A DNA stretch of 64,000 nt from Phycisphaerae bacterium (GTDB lineage: Bacteria; Planctomycetota; Phycisphaerae; UBA1845; Fen-1342), in contig JAJVHV010000007.1 of the NCBI GenBank assembly GCA_022072445.1, forward strand, positions 118,322-182,321. The letters are read 5' to 3'. How positions within the stretch are numbered: position 1 is the stretch's first letter; every line of letters starts with the position of its first letter. Shown one piece after another: positions 18,088 through 26,579 of the stretch. The notes under the pieces were generated by a model. That model worked only from the letters and a program-made list of their open reading frames with translations. It was not told the DNA's origin and ran no database searches. The position numbers were made by a program, and so were the translations under genes.

Positions 18088-19479
18088 CTAGTCGAAGCGA
18101 TGAACGATCGAGCGTTCGATCGGGTCTGAAAGGCGACCGTTGCGGTCGAAAACCTTGACGGTGACGCGGATGGCGTACGGCCAGGTGCGGACCTGGCGGT
18201 TGGCAACCGTGTTTCCGGCCGGCGTGATCGGAAAATCGGTGCGGCCGAAGTCGAGCAATCGGCCATTCGGCACGCGGTTCGGATCGGCGAGTCCGGAGAT
18301 CACCTCGCGGCTGGCCGGCGTATCGGGCACGAACACGTAGGTTTCGCCGTCCTTCACCTTGGTCCAGCGCGGCATATCGGTGCGGCGGTTGGCGTTGGTC
18401 GGGTCCGAAATCTCGCGCGGGTCCCAGTAGGACTGGGCGTTCCGCGGATCCTCGGGCATCAGGAACTCGACCTCGAACCACGCGCACCCGCCCAGCAACT
18501 GCACGCCCAGATTCGACCGCAGTTCGATGGGCGGCTCGGCGGCGACCGTGGCGACGTGGTGCCGCTTCTGCGCCTCGCTGTTATTCGGATAGAGCAACTG
18601 GTTCACGATCCGCGGGACGGTGATGTCCTTCATGATCGACTTGGCATTCGGCGAGCGCTCGTAGGGCGTCAGATCGGCATAGCGCTGGAGCTGGTTCATC
18701 AGCTCGGCGTAGGCAATCTCGGCCACGTCGCCGGCGTGCGTGTCGTCGGCGGCGCAGGTCAGCAGGCGCTGCCAGTCGGCCTTGTCGTAGACGAAGTCGG
18801 TCAGGCCGTAGGTGGAGAACTTCACGAGGTTCTGAATGAGCGTGGCGCGGCGCGAGAGATGCCAGCCGGTCAACGGCAGCGGGCTGTGCTTCTCGTTGTC
18901 GTCGGTCTCGATGTGCGTCAGATCGTCGGTCCACGCATACGTCCCGTCGGCCAGCCGCTCGAACACGCCGATCGCCGCGTGCCCATAGACGACGTGCAGC
19001 GGCGCGAGCTTCGCCCCGCGCACCAGGATGTTCGACGCGCCGTCGCTCGGCTTGAGCGGCGGGGCCTGCGACGAGGCCGGGCGCATCGTGAAGAACGAGA
19101 GGACGTCGGCGCGCGGGTTCGAATATTCGGCGTCGATCTTCGCGTCGAACTCGGCGTTGAAGCTGCCCTTCACCTTGCCGGGGTCGCCGGTGAGGACGCG
19201 CCAGAAGCGTTTGATGCCGAGGTCGTCGCGCGTGCGGCCGGCGGCCTGCGTGCGACCGTGGATGATGAGCACGCTGCGGGCCGGATCGCAGTATTTCAGG
19301 TCTTCCTCGAGCTGCAGCTCGAACTGCCGCAGCAGCGCCTGAGACTCGGAAAGGGCCGCGGCCTGCGTGACGGTCTTGGTCGTGATCGAAAACACGACAC
19401 CGACGACCGAGAGCGCCAGACCGAGCACGGCGAGCGAAACCAGCAGTTCAACCAGCGTAAACGCGCTGTGAGTGCGCAT
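18088..19479 (-). CDS. Prepilin-type protein, GspJ/PilW-like
   Basis: A 463-residue protein starting MRTHSAFTLVELLVSLAVLG: a short leader, cleavage expected between Ala6 and Phe7, Glu at +5, and one membrane/polymerisation helix. A long soluble domain follows, with SESQALLRQFELQLEEDLKY as the alpha-spine continuation, typical of the GspJ/PilW group. The frame is open to an ATG at 19560 that directly follows the preceding stop (TAAATG). The 27 extra residues (ERRSDVAPERRS) are encoded by a CGTCGCTC microrepeat, so I prefer the ATG at 19479, which has GGAG nine bases upstream; coupling from 19560 cannot be excluded. It probably caps or primes the pseudopilus with its neighbours. Confidence 0.82.
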   Translation of the reverse strand: MRTHSAFTLVELLVSLAVLGLALSVVGVVFSITTKTVTQAAALSESQALLRQFELQLEEDLKYCDPARSVLIIHGRTQAAGRTRDDLGIKRFWRVLTGDPGKVKGSFNAEFDAKIDAEYSNPRADVLSFFTMRPASSQAPPLKPSDGASNILVRGAKLAPLHVVYGHAAIGVFERLADGTYAWTDDLTHIETDDNEKHSPLPLTGWHLSRRATLIQNLVKFSTYGLTDFVYDKADWQRLLTCAADDTHAGDVAEIAYAELMNQLQRYADLTPYERSPNAKSIMKDITVPRIVNQLLYPNNSEAQKRHHVATVAAEPPIELRSNLGVQLLGGCAWFEVEFLMPEDPRNAQSYWDPREISDPTNANRRTDMPRWTKVKDGETYVFVPDTPASREVISGLADPNRVPNGRLLDFGRTDFPITPAGNTVANRQVRTWPYAIRVTVKVFDRNGRLSDPIERSIVHRFD

Positions 19480-19558
19480 GCTTCGTCGCTCCGGCGCTAC
19501 GTCGCTCCGTCGCTCGGTCGCATGGTCGTCGCTTCGTCGCTGGGTCGTTCGCACCGGC
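19480..19558. repeat. CGTCGCTC-type microrepeat at a gene junction
   Basis: About 80 bases of imperfect CTTCGTCGCTCCGGCGCTACGT words separate two pilin genes. In the reading frame of the downstream gene they encode ATERRSDVAPERRS-like residues. The same word type is seen in intergenic positions elsewhere in planctomycete genomes by my recollection, and it may alter the leader length of the following prepilin. Confidence 0.6.
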
Positions 19559-19560
19559 AT

Positions 19561-20928
19561 TTACGGAATCTCCGGAAAGCGGACGAACCGCCGGGCGATG
19601 CCGATGATCGGCGACTTGTTGTCGAACACGTGCGTGCGGCTGCCGTCGGCGCGCACCGCGGGCGGAATGACCCACACGGGCCACTGCGCGGCGGCGGTCG
19701 GCGCGGTCGGATCGGGCGCGACCCACGGGTACAGGCCGTTGTTCTTCACGCTGATGACCCAGGGCGCGCTGGTGCCCACGCCTGCCTGGCGATCGACGAC
19801 TTCATAGATCGGCAGCGTGTCGGGCGAGTGCGGGACGAAGCCGCGCAGCCCGCCATTGGCACTGTTCGCCGCGTCGTTCACTGCCGGGATGAAGATGCTG
19901 CCCGGCGGCAGGAGCTGAGCGACTTCGTAGCTCGCGGTGAATTCGAGCGTGCGGCTGTCGATCGCGCCGACCGGCAGCGTGCGGTCCGGGCCGACGAGCT
20001 GCGCCGGCGGCACCGGCAGTGGTGGCAACGTCTGAAACACGACCAGCCACGGCTCAGCATTCACGCGGTCCGGTCCGGACTGGCCTTTGGTGTAGCTTCC
20101 GGCGGCGTTCCAGAGATAGGGTGTCGGCTGCACCAGCGCGGTCGCGACCTTGCTGGGGCTGTGATCCTGCCGAGCATAGCGGTGATTCGCCGAAGGACGG
20201 CGCGTCGCGATCGAGATCACTTCGTACAAGGCATCATCGCTGTTCGCGGTGTACGACACGCGGCGGTAGAATGCCGTCCAGCCGATGGTGCGCTCGCGGA
20301 TCTTGATCGTCTCGGCGCCGACGGGGTTCTGCTGTCCGTTGATGACCGGCCGCGGTTGATACGGCGCGGCGAAGAAATCGTCGGTTGTGAACGGGCGGTA
20401 GGGCGGGATGGGCGCGGGTGAGATGGGCGGAAAAACGCGCGCCGCCGACGAGTAGCTGTTGCCCATCACGGCCGCAAACTGCAGTACGTTGCCGGTGACC
20501 CAGATTCCGATGATTCCCTCGGAATCCAGGTCGCGGTATTCGCGCGCGTAGGCGGCGTCGGGCGTCGCGTCGACGTTCGTGCCGACAAACGGCCGCACCT
20601 TGATCAGCGGCTCGATGTTCGGCTCCAGGTCGACGAAGCCGTCGCCGTCCTTGTCGGTCGAGCGCGGGCGGAAGAAGCTGTCGCGCAGGACGTCCGGCGA
20701 CAGCCGCGCGCTGCCGGCGATCACGTCGAGGCCGTACTCGGCGGCGGCCTCGCCGACCGCCAGGTCGGCGCTTTTGCGCGAATACTCCAGCCCGATCGGC
20801 AGCGAAGCGCCGACCACCAGCAGCCCGAAGCCGAGGATGAGCAGAGCGATCATCATCTCGACCAGGCTGAACGCGAGCAGCGCGGCTGGGCCGCCGCGCT
20901 TCCGTGTGACACGTCGTGTCTTGACCAT
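19561..20928 (-). CDS. Prepilin-type protein, GspI/PilV-like
   Basis: A 455-residue protein. After a basic leader (KTRRVTRKRGGPAALLA) the cleavage motif is A|FSLVEMMIALLILGFG, with Met residues in the helix as in GspI/PilV proteins. The soluble part has SRKSADLAVGEAAAEYG, consistent with the alpha-spine, and a calcium-like loop DKDGDGFVDLEPN near residue 93. It ends three bases before the downstream ATG at 19558-19560. The start lies 12 bases after the preceding gene's stop. It acts in the membrane and periplasm as a minor pseudopilin; substrate and partner assignment is inferred from gene order. Confidence 0.83.
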   Translation of the reverse strand: MVKTRRVTRKRGGPAALLAFSLVEMMIALLILGFGLLVVGASLPIGLEYSRKSADLAVGEAAAEYGLDVIAGSARLSPDVLRDSFFRPRSTDKDGDGFVDLEPNIEPLIKVRPFVGTNVDATPDAAYAREYRDLDSEGIIGIWVTGNVLQFAAVMGNSYSSAARVFPPISPAPIPPYRPFTTDDFFAAPYQPRPVINGQQNPVGAETIKIRERTIGWTAFYRRVSYTANSDDALYEVISIATRRPSANHRYARQDHSPSKVATALVQPTPYLWNAAGSYTKGQSGPDRVNAEPWLVVFQTLPPLPVPPAQLVGPDRTLPVGAIDSRTLEFTASYEVAQLLPPGSIFIPAVNDAANSANGGLRGFVPHSPDTLPIYEVVDRQAGVGTSAPWVISVKNNGLYPWVAPDPTAPTAAAQWPVWVIPPAVRADGSRTHVFDNKSPIIGIARRFVRFPEIP

Positions 20929-20940
20929 AAACGCCTCGCC

Positions 20941-21834
20941 CTAAGGAGTTCCCATCACCAGCCCACCGCCGTAGCGGTTGACGAAATAAGGCCGGCCGTC
21001 GCGGCGCATGATTTCCTGGCGCAGGTCGGCCTTGGCGTCCGTTCCCAGCGCAAGGAACGGGTCGCGTTTGTAGAGCACTACCCCGGTGAAATTCGAGCGA
21101 TAGACGTCGTCGCGTTCGCGGACGCGCTTCGGGTCGGTCACGGCCCGGGTGAAGTCCTGAGCCTTCAGCCGGAAGCCGCTGACGCGATCGCTCGGACGCA
21201 GGCCGGATTGCGGCTCGAAGACCACCAGAAAATCGTCGGCTTCCAGGAATTTCTCGCTGCTGCCTCCCAGCGGCGACAGCTCGAACTGGCCGATGGTGCC
21301 GGTCAGGATGGCGCGGCCGTTCGTGTCGCGCGTCAACGCTTCGGCCGGAGCGGCCCACACGCCCGAGGGCAGGATCACGGCACGGCTCTCGGCGTCGCGG
21401 GCGAAGCGCTCGGAGAAGGTCAGGTCCTTGCCGCTCAGCGACTTGCCCTGTTTGGCGGTCGCCTCGGTCCCGTAGGCGTAGGTCACGGCGGCCTGACGGT
21501 CGGGCGCGCTGGCCGCATCGCCTTTGGGGTCCACGTCCCAGCCGCTGGGCACGAAGCGCACCGCGGTCAGGTTCATGTTGGCGATCGACTGCATCTGAGC
21601 GCGGTTCAGGGCGGCGCTGACGTTCTCGACGGCGGCGTTGAAGCGCGCGTCGGTGATCATGTTGGACAGTGCCGGAATGCCGATCGCCAGGATGATGGCG
21701 ATCACGACGATGACCACGATCAGCTCGACCAGCGTGAAGGCGGCACGGGGCCGCGGCGTCGCGCGCAGCGCCGCCGGGATCGTCAGCCGATCTTTCGCGT
21801 CGCTCGAGATTTCCGTGGTCTGCCTGAACAGCAT
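20941..21834 (-). CDS. Prepilin-type protein, GspH-like
   Basis: A 297-residue protein with a long leader of about 33 residues ending RPRAA, then FTLVELIVVIVVIAIILAIG as the class III cleavage and polymerisation helix. NMITDARFNAAVENVSAALN followed by RAQMQSIANMN resembles GspH/FimT proteins, which bind the pseudopilus tip. The soluble domain includes SGVWAAPAEALT and GDPFLALGTD-like stretches without a recognisable enzyme motif. The leader is unusually long for a prepilin; a shorter start is not available as ATG. It is separated by 66 bases from the preceding gene. Confidence 0.83.
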   Translation of the reverse strand: MLFRQTTEISSDAKDRLTIPAALRATPRPRAAFTLVELIVVIVVIAIILAIGIPALSNMITDARFNAAVENVSAALNRAQMQSIANMNLTAVRFVPSGWDVDPKGDAASAPDRQAAVTYAYGTEATAKQGKSLSGKDLTFSERFARDAESRAVILPSGVWAAPAEALTRDTNGRAILTGTIGQFELSPLGGSSEKFLEADDFLVVFEPQSGLRPSDRVSGFRLKAQDFTRAVTDPKRVRERDDVYRSNFTGVVLYKRDPFLALGTDAKADLRQEIMRRDGRPYFVNRYGGGLVMGTP

Positions 21835-21900
21835 CGCCGCTCTTCCAATCTGGCGCCCGCGTCGTCTGCACGGGCCGCCGCTGCAAATCCTACGGCGCCG

Positions 21901-22929
21901 CTACTTGTCCTGTTTCGGATCGGGCAGGTAGCCGTACGTCAGCGGCGCCCCGCCCGACCCTTTGATTGCGCCGATCTCCTCGACCATCCGCACCCAGCCC
22001 GCCTGCGTCTCCTTGGGGCTGTTCGCGTCGGCCATCACGCCGTCGAGCCAGAATTGCCGGCGGGACGAATCGTCGATGCCGCTGTAGGGCCCGTTGGCGT
22101 CGGGGGCCGGAAACGCGGCGCTGAAGAGCCACTGCGTCGGGTCCTGACCGAGGCTGAGCCGCCGGTCGTAGACCTCGCGCGACACGCCGTAGGACATCAC
22201 CGCCGGCATGCGCTCGCTGATTTTGAATTCCGGGTTGCCGGAGACGGTGTCGAGGGCGACGTCGATCCGGGCGTAGAGCATGTAGTTGAGTGGCACGCCC
22301 CAGGCATCGTGGATGCCGAGGATCGTCAGCGACGAGATGTCTTCGGACTTCTTTTCATGCGTCGTCTTGACGAATTCGGGCACCTTGGAGAGCGGCTGGA
22401 GGAACTTGTCCGGGATGCTGCTGAGCGCCTCGGGCACGTAGCGCTTGAGGTAGACGTACAGCGCGCGGTTGTCGTCGTAGCGCCGCTGCGCGTCGTCGGG
22501 GTCGACCGAGATGTCGTCGGGGTGCGGGGCCTGGTTGATGTGATTCAGCAGGTCCTCGCCGAAGCGCCGCGCCAGGCGGTTGTTCACCTGCTTGGCGAGC
22601 GGGTCCATCAATTGCGCGACGGAGCCCTTCTTCATGCGGTTGTTCAGCTCGTAGGGCGGAAAGGCGCCGAACGTCGGCTGGCGCTTGTCGTTGTAGCGGA
22701 TCGCGAGCGGATCGGTCTGGGCGAACTGCTCGATGCCCAGCGAGACGTTGCTCATGATCTGCTGCGTCAGCGCGACGCGCTGATTGTTGATCACGCGCGT
22801 CGAGACGCCCGCGATGATCGCGATCAGCAGCGCGATCACCACGATGACCACCAGCAGCTCGATCATCGTGAACGCCGCAGGCGCCCTTCGCGGCTTTGTG
22901 GCTTCGTGGCTTCGTGGCTGGCCGTTCAT
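21901..22929 (-). CDS. Prepilin-type protein with HEATKPRR-bearing leader
   Basis: A 342-residue protein. The ATG at 22927-22929 overlaps the preceding stop as ATGA, showing translational coupling. The leader is NGQPRSHEATKPRRAPAA and the mature N-terminus FTMIELLVVIVVIALLIAII. The HEATKPRR part is encoded by a GAAGCCACGAAGCCAC microrepeat common between genes in this phylum, so here a genomic repeat has become part of a signal leader. The soluble domain has a helix-rich start (QIMSNVSLGIEQFAQTD) and a C-terminal GWVRMVEEIGAIKG segment. A pseudopilin role follows from the cleavage site and the operon. Confidence 0.82.
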   Translation of the reverse strand: MNGQPRSHEATKPRRAPAAFTMIELLVVIVVIALLIAIIAGVSTRVINNQRVALTQQIMSNVSLGIEQFAQTDPLAIRYNDKRQPTFGAFPPYELNNRMKKGSVAQLMDPLAKQVNNRLARRFGEDLLNHINQAPHPDDISVDPDDAQRRYDDNRALYVYLKRYVPEALSSIPDKFLQPLSKVPEFVKTTHEKKSEDISSLTILGIHDAWGVPLNYMLYARIDVALDTVSGNPEFKISERMPAVMSYGVSREVYDRRLSLGQDPTQWLFSAAFPAPDANGPYSGIDDSSRRQFWLDGVMADANSPKETQAGWVRMVEEIGAIKGSGGAPLTYGYLPDPKQDK

Positions 22930-23951
22930 TGCCCGTTGTGCTCGAAATTGGCGATGTCGTCGGCGCTGCCGTAGATGCCGTCGGCCCCGGCGCTGATCAT
23001 CAGATACGAATCGGCGTTGTGCGGCATGTCGCGCGCCGTGATCTTCTTGTCCTGAATGTAGCCGCGGAAATCGAACGGATCCCACTGCACCGGCCCGCCC
23101 GCGCCGCCCTTGCCCAGGTTCTTGGTGATCCACTGCAGACGGTGCTGGTTTTCCTTGCGGTTGGTGGCCCGCGCCTGGAGGATCAGCACGTTGGCGCTGT
23201 TGTTCTCGACGATGTCCTGGTTGTCGCTCCAGTGATAGATGCCGTTCTTGCCCTTGGTGGCCTGATTCGGCTTGAACTCCTTGTCGGCGCTCGAGACGCC
23301 GGCCGCGTCCGCCCGCCAGTAGAGAATCGGGTAGCCGAACGAATCCAGGAACATCGGATACTGCCGCTTCACCAGCGATTTGCTGAGCGCCTCGCGCGAC
23401 TCGACCTCGGCCTCGATCTCGAAGCTGCCGCTCTTGGTGCTGAACTTCGACGCCTTCACCTTGTCCAGATCCACCAGCGGATCGACCCGCGCCACCTTCG
23501 GCACGCCGGTCGATTCGAGCTCATAAGCCTGTTTCGCGCCGTCGCCGCTGTCTTCGCTCCAGAAGGTGCTGCCCGGCTTGGTGGTCTTGAAGCCGGGGCA
23601 GCCGAGGAAGTCGGCCCCGGCCAGCGCCCAGACGAGCAGGCCGGCGCCCGTGATGCTGATGTCGCCGGAGATACCCTGCTTGCTGTACGGGCTGAGGACC
23701 TTGTGATCGTCGCGGTCCGAATCGGAGGGCGGGAAACCGCCGCCCAGCCGCTGATCGGTGCTAAAGGTCTGCACGCCGGTCTGCAACGACGCCAGGTCGG
23801 CACGCGTCGCGGTGTTGCGGGCCTGCGTCCGCACGGCGCTGACCGACGGGATCAGAATGCCGATCAGCAGCGCGATGATCGCGATGACGGCGAGCAGCTC
23901 GACCAGCGTGAAACCGCGCTCGCGCCGATGACCCATGCCACGGTGAAACAT
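22926..23951 (-). CDS. Prepilin-type protein, GspG-like (second major-type)
   Basis: A 341-residue protein with the classical Gly cleavage site: MFHRGMGHRRERG|FTLVELLAVIAIIALLIG. RTQARNTATRADLASLQTGV continues the helix as in GspG. Near the C-terminus DSYLMISAGADGIYG and SADDIANF repeat the pattern of the neighbouring gene at 24042-25007, and resemble the calcium-binding C-terminal strand region of GspG ('G.DG..GT.DDI..'). It is larger than classical GspG (about 140 residues) through insertions. It is probably one of two major-type pseudopilins, arisen by duplication. Confidence 0.85.
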   Translation of the reverse strand: MFHRGMGHRRERGFTLVELLAVIAIIALLIGILIPSVSAVRTQARNTATRADLASLQTGVQTFSTDQRLGGGFPPSDSDRDDHKVLSPYSKQGISGDISITGAGLLVWALAGADFLGCPGFKTTKPGSTFWSEDSGDGAKQAYELESTGVPKVARVDPLVDLDKVKASKFSTKSGSFEIEAEVESREALSKSLVKRQYPMFLDSFGYPILYWRADAAGVSSADKEFKPNQATKGKNGIYHWSDNQDIVENNSANVLILQARATNRKENQHRLQWITKNLGKGGAGGPVQWDPFDFRGYIQDKKITARDMPHNADSYLMISAGADGIYGSADDIANFEHNGQ

Positions 23952-24041
23952 GTCGCTGCTCCTCAGTATGCTCGGGCAAGCCCACGGGCCTGCCGGTCAG
24001 TCGCTTCAAACGCCGCGGCGTCGCGCGGCGCGGCCGGCGAT

Positions 24042-25007
24042 TCAGCCGCCGACGGTGAAGTTCCGCACGTCGTCGGCGGTCCCGAAGAGGCCGTCGGCGC
24101 CGGGCGTGATGATCAGGAACGAGTCGGGGTTCTGCGGCCAGACGCGGCCCTTGTTCGACCCGCTCGACGTATTGTTGAAGATTCCGACGTTACAGATTTC
24201 GCCGGTGAAGGACGGCTTGTCCGGCGCGTTGTTCGGGCCGTTCCAGCCCAGCTCCTTGAGCGCGTGCGGCTGGCCCAGGCCGGTCAGGTCCCAGCCGGGC
24301 TCGGACTTGTTGTAGCGGCCGTCGCCCGCGCCGCCCGTAAACATCGAGTTGTCCGACTGGTCGTAGCGGCCGGTGTCGCCGCCCTTCCAGACGGCGTTGC
24401 GCTTTTCGGCGGTGTTGGCGGCGTAGTAGAGAATCGGGAAGCCGAAGGCGTCGACGAAGAACGGGAGGCGCGAGTTCTTCCACTCGGAGCTGCCGTAGCC
24501 GAAGCCCGCGGGCAGTTGCGCGGCGCGCGGGAATTTGGTGACGTAGACCTCGGGCGACATGGCGGTCTCGCCGTCGGGCGGGATGTAGAGCGGCAGGCGC
24601 GGGTACTGGCGCTTGGGCGTGGCGGAGTACCAGTCGCGCCAGTCCTTTTCGTCGATCACGCCGTTGCGGTCGGAATCGTTGGTGTCGTCGGGTTTGACGT
24701 AGCCCTGCATGTCGGCCCCGATCAGCTCGAGCAGGAACCACTGCGAGCCGCTGAGCCAGTGGCCGGTGCCGGATTCGAACGGGTTGGAGCCGGCCGACTT
24801 GGGATAGCGGTCCATGTCGTTGTGGAACATCTCGGAGGCCTTCTGCAGCGCGCTGACCTGACCCTGCGACTTGGTCTTCTTGGCGGCCCGGCGGGCGGCG
24901 CCCAGCGACGGAATCAGAATGCCCAGCAGCAGCGCGATGATCGCCACCACGGCCAACAGCTCGACCAGCGTGAAACCACGCCGGCGTCTCGTTCGCAGAA
25001 GCGTCAT
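24042..25007 (-). CDS. Prepilin-type protein, GspG-like (first major-type)
   Basis: A 321-residue protein starting MTLLRTRRRRG|FTLVELLAVVAIIALLLG; Gly at -1 and Glu at +5 fit prepilin peptidase cleavage. The helix continues into ARRAAKKTKSQGQVSALQKA. The soluble part has an EF-hand-like loop DSDRNGVIDEKDW (about 118-130) and ends with FLIITPGADGLFG and TADDVRNF, the GspG-like calcium strand. The frame continues upstream but only the ATG at 25007 gives the leader. It follows gspF by about 45 bases and is first of the six prepilin genes, the usual position of the major pseudopilin. Confidence 0.87.
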   Translation of the reverse strand: MTLLRTRRRRGFTLVELLAVVAIIALLLGILIPSLGAARRAAKKTKSQGQVSALQKASEMFHNDMDRYPKSAGSNPFESGTGHWLSGSQWFLLELIGADMQGYVKPDDTNDSDRNGVIDEKDWRDWYSATPKRQYPRLPLYIPPDGETAMSPEVYVTKFPRAAQLPAGFGYGSSEWKNSRLPFFVDAFGFPILYYAANTAEKRNAVWKGGDTGRYDQSDNSMFTGGAGDGRYNKSEPGWDLTGLGQPHALKELGWNGPNNAPDKPSFTGEICNVGIFNNTSSGSNKGRVWPQNPDSFLIITPGADGLFGTADDVRNFTVGG

Positions 25008-25051
25008 GAGCGATTCTCCATTCGCGGCGGCGTCGCCGCTTCGAGCAGCCC

Positions 25052-26311
25052 TTACTTCGACAGCGACTGGATCAGCGTCACCAGCGGCAGGAAGAGCGAA
25101 ATCACGATGAAGCCGACGATCAGACCGAGCACGACGACCATGATCGGCTCGAGCAGGCTGACCAGCGAGGCCACCAGCGTGTCCACCTCGTCGTCGTAGT
25201 TGTCGGCCACCTTGATCAGCATCTTGTCCAGCTCGCCGGTCTCCTCGCCGACGTCGACCATGTTGATGACGATCGAGTCGACCACCTTGCTGGCGCGGAG
25301 CGGGTTGGCGAACGTGTCGCCTTCCTTGATCGAGTCGTGCACCTTGCCCAGGGCGCGGGCGTGAATTTCGTTGCCCGTGGTGTCCTTGGTGATGTTGATG
25401 GCTTCGAGAATCGGCACACCGGCGGAAATCAGCGTGCCGAGCGTGCGCGTGAAACGGGCGATCGACGACTTGGTCACGAGCTTGCCGGCCACCGGCAGCA
25501 TCAGCACGACCAGGTCGACCGCGTAGCGGCCGCCCTTGCTCATCCGGACGACCTTGAAGAAGCCGAAAAACAGCGCCGGCGTCAGGATCAGCCACACCCA
25601 GCCGGGAGGCGTTCCATTGGCGAACCAGTTCGAGATGCTGATCAGAATGACCGTCGGCGTGGGCAGCTTGGCCTCGAAGTCGGCGAAGATCTCTTTGAAC
25701 TTCGGCACGACCATGACCATGATGAACGTCACGATCGCCCCCGCGATGGTGATCACGACGCTCGGGTAGACCATCGCGCCCTTCACCTTGCGGGCCAGCT
25801 TCTGGGCCTTCTCCATGAAGTCGGCCAGGCGCTGCAGAATCACGTCGAGCACGCCGCCCGCCTCGCCCGCCGCCACCATGTTGCAGAACAGCCGGTTGAA
25901 CACGCGCGGATGCCGCGCCATGGCCTCCGAGAGCGTGGCACCGCCTTCGATGTCCTCGCCCACCTGCTTGAGCACGTTCTTGAAGAGCCCGGGCTTCTGC
26001 TGCTGCTCCAGAATCTTGATGCTGCGGAGTATGGGCAAGCCGGCGTCCTGAAGCGTCGAGAGCTGCCGCGTGAACTGTGTCAGAATCTTGGTTGAAACCC
26101 AGCCAAAACCGGCACCGGCCGCCTTCTTCTTCACCACCGAGCCGCCACCCTTGGCGGAGACCTTCTTCCGCGCCCCCTTCTCGGTCACCTTGGTCGGGAA
26201 GTAACCCAGACCGCGGATCTTCGAGACGGCCTCTTCTTTCGAGGGCGCCTCGATCTCGGCCTTCACTTCCTGACCGCCCGAGTTTAGCGCTTCATATGCA
26301 AACGTGGACAT
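25052..26311 (-). CDS. gspF: Type II secretion/type IV pilus inner-membrane platform protein GspF/PilC
   Basis: A 419-residue protein, standard length for the family. FAYEALNSGGQEVKAEIEAPS at the N-terminus and two T2SSF domains are seen: FTRQLSTLQDAGLPILRSI near 95 and its paralogous repeat FTRTLGTLISAGVPILEAI near 300. Each domain ends in membrane segments, the last being MVVVLGLIVGFIVISLFLPL. It forms the inner-membrane platform that couples GspE ATP hydrolysis to pseudopilin assembly. A lysine-rich stretch near 45-65 (KKVSAKGGG...KKKAAG) is an insertion or linker. CTGGAG precedes the ATG at 26311. The 268-base gap to gspE has no gene. Confidence 0.93.
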   Translation of the reverse strand: MSTFAYEALNSGGQEVKAEIEAPSKEEAVSKIRGLGYFPTKVTEKGARKKVSAKGGGSVVKKKAAGAGFGWVSTKILTQFTRQLSTLQDAGLPILRSIKILEQQQKPGLFKNVLKQVGEDIEGGATLSEAMARHPRVFNRLFCNMVAAGEAGGVLDVILQRLADFMEKAQKLARKVKGAMVYPSVVITIAGAIVTFIMVMVVPKFKEIFADFEAKLPTPTVILISISNWFANGTPPGWVWLILTPALFFGFFKVVRMSKGGRYAVDLVVLMLPVAGKLVTKSSIARFTRTLGTLISAGVPILEAINITKDTTGNEIHARALGKVHDSIKEGDTFANPLRASKVVDSIVINMVDVGEETGELDKMLIKVADNYDDEVDTLVASLVSLLEPIMVVVLGLIVGFIVISLFLPLVTLIQSLSK

Positions 26312-26579
26312 GCATCAACTCCAGCCAGAACGCCTGTCACGCATTATCAGACGTGCGGCGACTGCTTCGCACTTCCGGCAACCGCCAGTCGGTCCCAGAC
26401 GGCACAGCTTCCCGTGCGAGAATTATCGACCGCTGCCAAGTGGCCCGACAAGCCGCGGCCGAAACTGCGCACGGCCGGACGTATGTACCGCCATACTCCG
26501 CCCGATCCTACGTGACCGGGCAGGCAGGAATCAAATATAATAGCGGAACTTGCCCGAAATCGCTCTCGGTGGAAGTGGG

